Origin: Diploscapter coronatus
Taxonomy: Eukaryota > Nematoda > Chromadorea > Rhabditida > Rhabditidae
NCBI GenBank assembly: GCA_964036155.1
Contig: OZ038422.1
Coordinates: 79,755,201-79,819,200, forward strand
Length of the DNA: 64,000 nucleotides
Direction: 5' to 3'
Part shown: positions 57,200-64,000 of the stretch, piece after piece
How positions within the stretch are numbered: position 1 is the stretch's first letter
How the letters are laid out: every line of letters begins with the position of its first letter
Position numbers and translations under genes: made by a program
The notes under the pieces: generated by a model
Database searches by the model: none
What the model saw: only the letters and a program-made list of their open reading frames with translations
Told to the model about the DNA's origin: nothing

Positions 57200-60100
57200 T
57201 TACGATTTGTTGAGGATCCTCCTTTTGTCATCGTCTTCGAATTCAGTTTCGCAAGGAGAGGGGTAGGGCGGCGCGAATGCGTCTGTCGAGAGAGGAGTGT
57301 TCGGGGGCTGATGGTGACGGTTCGAGGACGTCATCGTGGACGCTGTCGCTGTCGAGGGAGGGATTCTGAAGAGTTACAGTAATCCCCATTTTCTTTCAAA
57401 TGTTGTTCTTAATCAACAATTGGGGGTTCAATCAAATTGAAGATATTCTCAAAGCATTCTCAATTAAAAAGTGAAACATATTCCAAGATTTGGCAAAGTA
57501 CCTACCGGGATGTGGAAGGCATAGTGGAAGTATGTTGCAGAGTGGAGGAAGGCAACGCCCCCGCGTTAATGCCTCGATTGTACGACGTGCTGCTGTCCAC
57601 GCCGATCATCGAAGCGTAGTCGTTCGTCTGAACATTGTTGAGTTTCGACAAAAAAGCACATTCCGCATATGTTACAAAATTTTGACATTTAAATCCAAAC
57701 AGATAATAAGAATAATTTCAGCTAGAGGAAACAAGTCAAATGAATTGAAAAACTACTGTAATTTTCGAATCTTTACCATAGGACTCTCGCAATCCTTCCT
57801 CCTTCTCTGCCAAGTTGTGTCGTAGCTGACCGGACTCAACATCGTCGTTTCCAGCTGATGCAGTAACCGATTTCGGACCGGAATCGCATTTTGTAATCCT
57901 AAATTTGCATCATTCTTTCGCCAAAAAGGCGTTTTCTTTACCAGCCGGTGCGGGAGATCCAACGTAAGTGACTTCAGTAGTGATTTCGTTATGGAGTGTG
58001 CCACCGGTGCCGTTCGAATTGTTAGTGTCGTTCAATAAATGAACTACAGAATCTATAAATGCTCAATTTTTGGAAGTAAGCAAACCCAAAACATTGCATA
58101 CTCAAAATTACAAATATTTGAAACATCTTGAAACCTACAAGAAAAAAATTATGAAAAATACCAAGCAACTTACCCCCGAAAACGTAATAGCACTTTTCAG
58201 TGAACGTCAACTTGCTGACGACGTGCTTAATGAGTCCCTTGCTGAGGAGTCTCGAAGCATACTGTCTGGCTGCCTTCTTGTCTTTCAAGTCCACCAAATT
58301 CTCCATTAGCCACTCGACCAAATCGCTTCCTGAAAAGTAAATAGTTTCAAAGAAAATCTAAAGTGAAATCATTCGAAAGTTGATCAATTTCATGTCGGAA
58401 GTAGTCAAAAGAAAAAAAAACATTTCAAAGGAGCGAGGAACACTTGCTTCAAATAAGTTTGGATAGGTTTCAGTAGATTTCCAAATAAAATGTTTCAAAG
58501 CTAGGATAATTCGGTGATTGCAAACAATTTATCAAAAAACCAAAATATTTTCGAGATCTCTTGAAACATCTCCTTTGGCATAGATTGGATAAGTTTCAGA
58601 AAATATTAGAAAGAAATCAATTACGAACTGATCGATTCGGTAATTACAAACAATTTCTCAAAATCATGACGTTTCTAAATTTCTTTAGACATCAAATGAA
58701 CTTGGATATATTTGCAAAATGTACTTTTATAAGTTGTTTGAAAATTAAGTCTCTGGTTGAGAACTTCGACGAAATTACTCACCAATGAAAGAATTGGGGA
58801 CGAGAATCTTGAGCCATTTCCGATTCTTGACCTGCAGCGTGGAGCTCTTCTGAACCATTGCCCGAATGACGTACATCGGGTCGATGCTCGACGTCAACTG
58901 CACTTCTGCATTGTTCACGAATTGCAGTCTCTCTGAAACACAAAATACTATCTACAATTGGAATCCTTCGTGGTCAGACCATTCATTTCATTTTCCCGTT
59001 TCCGCTCGTTTCGCTCCAGCACCGTCTTCGGAATTCCATTTCGTCGTTGATCGTAGAGGATTTTCTCCTGAATCCAATAGCCTTTCTTGACTGGAAATAA
59101 TTTTCCCCGAAGTTTTTTTTTTCTCTTAAAACAATAAAGCTTTGTAACGAGAATATTCGCAGAAAAAATTAAATCCAAAATAAAAAAAAAAAAAATCAAC
59201 CTCTTCATCTGTCTCCGCATCATAAGCTAGAGTTCCTTCAGCGAACGTCTGCGACATATCCTCTTGCAGTCCGTCCTTGTTCATCATTTCTTGCTGTCGC
59301 TGAACCGCAGTTTGGACCCACAAATCGACGTCGAGTGGGAGGGTTTCTGAAGCCAATGTCGAGAGAGGGTCGTAGTCTGTGGATCTCGCGGTTTTCACGA
59401 TGAACAGAGTCACAGGCCTAAAAATTTAACTTGTAGGTTTAGCAACCATAGTACTATTGCTTCAATGAAACAAGGATAAACGTAAGAAAAATCAGCGAAA
59501 ACTTGAGGAGCGACATTTTCGAATTCCCCATCATTTTACTCAAAATTGTTCTAATTGACGATACCGTATGTGAAATGAAAAGAACGCCAATACTTTCGAA
59601 TATCTTACTTAGTGACTAGTTTGAAAACATGAGCAATAAATCCGCCAACCTTTTCAACCTCGCAGCTTCCTTCAATGCGTCGATTGCTTGTTCATCAGAC
59701 AATGTCTCGAAGGAAATCTTATTGACCTAAAATCAAGTCCTTGGCGAAAATAAGATAAGCTAAGAAATCCGAACCTTGATGATCTGATCGCCCACTTCGA
59801 TGCGACCGTCCTTAGCCACTGCGCCAGCCGGGTTGATGTCGCTCACGAAGATGTTGCCATCGTAGGTGACCACTGAGATGCCCAGGAAATCGGTCGGTTT
59901 GACTGGCACATTGACTTCCAGAATGCGGGGCAGGCGGAAGCTCACCATGCTAAACATTTTAAGATATTTAGAAAAAAACTCAAACTAGGAAAATACGTTT
60001 CAAAAATGATTAAATTTTAGAGAGAAATATAAAGTATGTTTCGTCTATATTAGCCACACAAAATAAATTTTAAAAAATACTGGAAATAAAAGTGTCCACT

Positions 60101-61476
60101 CACCTCGACTCGGTCGCAGAACTGATCGTGCTGGGTACATAGGCTCTTCGGTATCTCTCCTTTCTCGGCCGTCGTTTCCTGATTCTCTCATCCTCATACC
60201 GATCATACACTCCTCGTCCATTATTGTGGCACGCCTCGTAGACTGGAGAGCAGCCCGAAAATCTGAAAATAAAGTTTATAAGAGGAGTGGGGTTAAATAT
60301 TTCAGTTCGCACTTACTTCTCAGCGATTAGGGTTCTTTGTCACATCTGTATATAATAAAGAAAAGATATTGCAGCAGGGTATCGTTTCAAAATACTATTT
60401 TGCAAGAAGTGGTGAAATTTCTAGGCTTCAAAATTACAAAGAATCCTAATTGCAACACATCTTTCCTTTCCAATCAGTCAAAACTAAATATTTATTCACC
60501 TGGTCGAATCATCGTAGTGATAGGGGTCTTCGGAGTTCGACGTGTCCAAAACAGCCAAGTGTTCGCCAGCGCGTCGCGAGATCACAGTGCTCAAGCTGCT
60601 CGGTGGGTGAGAGGCGGGAAACTGACCGATTCCTTCCAAATCGACGAGGCTCCGACGGCGACGGGGCTGAATATTTTGAGGCGATTAAAGAGATTACCGG
60701 AAATTAATAAATCATTGAAAAAGTTATTGAATTTTAAATTCCAAAGAGGAAGTGAGGAACGAAAGGTTAATTTTTCAGTGACTCGAAGGAGAGAAAGACA
60801 GCTTGAGACAGGCCAAAATATACAAAGGAAGATTTGGTTATTTCATGGTAATTAGATTGGCTAATTTTGATAATTACCCGATCATTCCCGTTGACGCCGT
60901 CCTTGTACTTCCTTGGCAAAGTGCCGGCTCTTGGAAGGGTCCCTTGGCCGGGAATCGAGAGAAGATACAACTCGTATCTTCCTGTTGCTGACTTTCGCAA
61001 TTTCGCCAAATCGTCGGTCAATTCGATTTTGACTTCGCTGAAAGTGGAAAATACAAATAACTAGAAGAAAAACACAAACACAAGTAAAGCACCTGTTGAT
61101 ATCGGGATCGACTTCCTTGCAGAAATACTTGAACCCCTTCCGATCGAAAACTCGCTTGAAGTCCCCGAGAGTGACGACGCCGTTCGGCGTTTGAATTGTC
61201 GAGAGAAAAGGGGTCGGGTCGTCGTCGATGTAGTGGAAAACCTAGGAAAATTTCTTCAAAAACCAAAAGAAATATTAGTTTTACAAGTGTCAAGTAAGAG
61301 CTGCCTTTTTGCAAATCTTAGAGAATGGTGAATGGAGAAATGGAGTTGATCACAAGGAAAGCAACGCGAAATAAATTAGAAAAAAGCTAAAGAAAAGAAG
61401 AGAAAACGGCATAGTTTCCAACCTTCGTTGTAACGATGTCGGGATGCACATTCTGATCTCCGACTGTTTCGCCCAT
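57200..61476 (-). CDS. dsh: Dishevelled, Wnt-pathway scaffold (DIX-PDZ-DEP)
   Basis: Sixteen exons in phase give 699 residues: 61476-61423, 61241-61093, 61037-60878, 60666-60500, 60334-60317, 60262-60104, 59949-59775, 59726-59650, 59417-59201, 59085-58980, 58932-58783, 58329-58174, 58043-57942, 57898-57777, 57627-57506 and 57365-57200. The DIX domain (about 15-85) has VFHYIDDDPTPFLSTI and VTLGDFKRVFDRKGFKYFCK. A basic stretch RKRRPRKERYRRAYVPSTIS precedes the PDZ (about 240-325) with FLGISVVTYDG and GGAVAAD-like GAVAKDGRIEVGDQIIKVN. The DEP domain has RKWLKILVPNSFIGSDLVEW, ASRLLSKGLIKHVVSKLTFT and EKCYYVFG. The tail is Ser/Thr/Pro-rich. Exon 5 is an 18-base micro-exon with a weak acceptor and is the least certain junction. 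Starts head-to-head with cct-1. Confidence 0.94.
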
Positions 61477-61739
61477 CGCCTGCCCAAGTTAGTTGCCCCT
61501 GAATCAACTTAATTAGCCACTAATTAAAAGCCAATTGCCTAATTAAAAAGCGAAAAACGCGCAAATCGACGAAGTTGTTTGTTGAAGCTGGGAAACCACT
61601 TTATTGCCCCGTTTTTAGCGCGTAAATTTTGGGGCTAATCGCGTTGTGTTTCTCGAATTCACTCCAGGCAATTATCGTCGTTTTCTATTTAATTGGGGGC
61701 AATTACCGAGTTAATTGGGACAATTAAGATCAGGCAACC
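61477..61739. promoter_or_regulatory. Divergent promoter between dsh and cct-1
   Basis: 263 bp separate the two start codons. Contains several TAATTA blocks (GCCTAATTAAAAAG near 61535), GGGGCTAAT (also present ahead of cct-3) and the shared CCT motif listed next. Confidence 0.6.
61637..61660 (+). promoter_or_regulatory. Shared CCT promoter motif with heat-shock-element geometry (cct-1)
   Basis: AATCGCGTT, then after four bases TTCTCGAATTC, 80 bases before the cct-1 ATG. Order, orientation and spacing match the motif ahead of cct-3. TTCTCGAATTC has the alternating TTC/GAA pattern of HSF sites. Confidence 0.5.
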
Positions 61740-63973
61740 ATGGCGATGGCAGGAGAGGGAATTCTGGCGCTGACCGGCAAGCGCACGTCCGGACAGAGCA
61801 TCAGGACGCAAAACGGTGAGTTTATGAAATTTATCGGTTTTTATAAAATTTGACTAAAGTTACCAAATGGCGCCATTATTGGTAAATTTGATGCCAAATA
61901 CCGCTTTTGGGTATATTTTTATTTTTAGTGACGGCCGCTGTAGCGATTGCCAACATTGTGAAATCGTCTTTGGGCCCGGTCGGACTCGACAAAATGCTCG
62001 TCGACGATGTCGGGGTGAGAAACTGAAGATTTTAGTTGGTGACCAATAATCAATTTGAGAATTGGGGGGAACTAGCATTTTCAATCAAATAGAAACTTTT
62101 GAAACACATTTTTCCCGAGACCTTCTGTTCGGCCTATCCACAGTCTACCCACACCCACTTGTCTAACTGCCCACTTTTTTCTTTTCCCTATCTTCCTCCC
62201 TTACTCTCTTAAAAATGTGGGTAGTTCAAATAAGTGAGTGTGGGTGGGTAGTCGGAACAAAAGGCCATTTCCCGATATTTTTCCTTTCACAGAAAACGAA
62301 TAAAATTTTTTGGATTAGCATAACATAGATGATTGCAGGATGTGATCGTGACGAACGACGGCGCGACGATTCTGAAGCAGCTGGAGGTCGAGCATCCAGC
62401 CGGGAAGGTGCTCGTCGAATTGGCCCAGTTGCAGGATGAAGAGGTAGGTTTGATTCATTGTGGAAAAAATCATCTTGATTTCTTACCACCAGCTTCAACA
62501 TGACTGAATCAGTAGTGCTCAAATCATACTTAAAAGACCGATTTTATGAGATCACTTGCAGGTCGGTGACGGCACGACATCGGTCGTTATCGTGGCTGCT
62601 GAGCTTCTGAAGGCGGCCGACGAACTCGTCAAGAACAAACTGCATCCGACGACTGTCATCAATGGGTACAGACTGGCCTGCAAGGAGGCCGTCAAGTACA
62701 TTCAGGTACGTTTTTGACAGAAAAATATATTGTATTGCTGTGCATATTTGAATCATGAAAAGTAGGGTTTTGGAGGGCGCGAATAGTTCCTGATAAATTG
62801 ATACAATTTTGAGAAGTGAAAATATTGGGAAAAAGAAGGAAACAACGAACTTTCAATGCAATTTTTTTTTTTGCTTCGGTAAAAATGACAATTTTCAGGA
62901 GAATCTCTCGTTTTCCATCGACGACCTCGGCCGCCAGTCGATCATCAACGCAGCCAAAACTTCGATGAGCTCCAAGATCATCGGAGCCGACTCGGACTTC
63001 TTCGCTGCGATGTGCGTCGAGGCCGCTGAAGCCGTCAAGGTCACCGATTCTACTGGAAAGGTAAAAAAAAACATTTTGTTTAATGAATAAACCAAAGAAT
63101 TTACAGGTGACATATCCGATCAACGCGGTGAACGTGTTGAAGGCGCACGGCAAGAGCGCTCGCGAGTCGATACTCGTCAAGGGCTACGCACTCAACTGCA
63201 CCATCGCTTGTCAGGGTACGATAATCGATAGAAATGAATTTTTGCCAAAACTTTACATTACAAAAGTGAACGCGAGAATACAAAAGTATTCCTTTTTATT
63301 AGAAAGAAGCAATTGGAAAGATTCCTGTAATTTCAGCGATGCCACTTCGCGTGCAAAACGCGAAAATCGCGTGCCTGGATTTCTCGCTGCAAAAGACGAA
63401 AATGCACTTGGGAATCTCGGTCGTCGTTGAAGATCCTGCGAAGTTGGAGGCCATTCGCAGAGAGTAGGCATTTTTTCAAAAATTTCTCTTATTTTAAAAA
63501 TGAACTTTAAGAGAATTCGATATCACGAAGCGTCGCGTAGAGAAGATCCTGAAGGCGGGCGCGAACGTGGTCCTCACCACGGGAGGAATTGACGACCTCT
63601 GCCTCAAACAGTTCGTGGAGGCTGGCGCGATGGCTGTCAGACGGTGCAAGAAGTCCGACCTGAAGAGAATCGCCAAGGCTACTGGAGGTCCGAGTTTTGT
63701 TTTTTTTCAATGAAATTTCAGTAAAATTCCAACTTTTATTATGACAACATTATTACTTCCATCTCTAATGATCAGTATATACAACATTTGAGAAGGAAAT
63801 GTCTAAACTTTAGCGACTCTGACTTCCTCGTTGGCGAATTTGGAGGGCGAGGAGACATTCGATGCCTCGTTGCTGGGCCAGGCAGACGAGGTCGCGCAGG
63901 AGCGAATCAGTGACGACGAGCTCATTTTCATCAGGGGGCCCAAGGCCAGAACTGCCAGCAGCATCATTTTGAG
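61740..63973 (+). CDS. cct-1: TRiC/CCT chaperonin subunit alpha (CCT1), 3' end outside the window
   Basis: Nine exons in phase cover the first 381 codons: 61740-61815, 61929-62014, 62339-62443, 62562-62705, 62899-63060, 63107-63215, 63337-63463, 63512-63687 and 63814-63973; a donor GTACG follows, so the gene continues. Signatures: [110 protein letters not shown] and [20 protein letters not shown]. It is the alpha subunit of the cytosolic folding chamber, partner of the cct-3 product encoded 14 kb away. Confidence 0.96.
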
Positions 63974-64000
63974 GTACGTTTCAAAAAACTCATAAAATAG

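Overview
The window is about 64 kb of AT-rich nuclear DNA from a nematode. It holds dense intron-bearing genes on both strands. Introns are short, often 40-60 bp, and 3' splice sites are strong TTTCAG/TTTTAG types. The clearest lineage marker is a seven-transmembrane receptor of the nematode-restricted srd chemoreceptor class (19.8-21.3 kb). I assembled the gene models by hand from six-frame reading. I accepted splice sites only when exon phases joined, and most genes close perfectly in frame. Genus cannot be told from the sequence alone.

Left part (1-11.2 kb): the last exon of an unidentified gene, then three genes on the plus strand. These are a TBC1D15/17-type Rab GTPase-activating protein, an NUDT9-type ADP-ribose pyrophosphatase, and an SRSF2/SC35-type SR splicing factor. 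The splicing factor's large fourth intron contains a candidate poison exon.

Accessory region (11.8-37.8 kb): this is the fast-evolving part. A tandem F-box/kelch family comes first, with one intact gene followed by a second gene that appears to have fused in frame with a 5'-truncated third copy. Next are an orphan single-pass membrane protein (minus), the srd receptor (plus), and a minus-strand cluster of receptor tyrosine kinases. The cluster has one ectodomain-only pseudogene relic (22.1-24.8 kb) and two kinases with catalytic motifs intact (25.9-31.8 and 32.6-37.4 kb). The ectodomains are built from a repeating three-exon cysteine cassette that I do not recognise. The relic and the second kinase come from one roughly 3 kb segmental duplication. 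The cluster is full of inverted-repeat (MITE-like) elements.

Right part (38.5-64 kb): conserved housekeeping genes return. They are MICOS10 (minus), a 969-residue Gln/Met/Pro-rich orphan (minus), cct-3 (plus), eIF3 subunit L (minus), Dishevelled (minus) and the 5' two thirds of cct-1 (plus, running off the window). Both chaperonin genes start head-to-head with a minus-strand gene. Their short divergent promoters share a composite motif, AATCGCGTT followed by TTCTCGAA, which suggests co-regulation of two subunits of the same TRiC/CCT complex.
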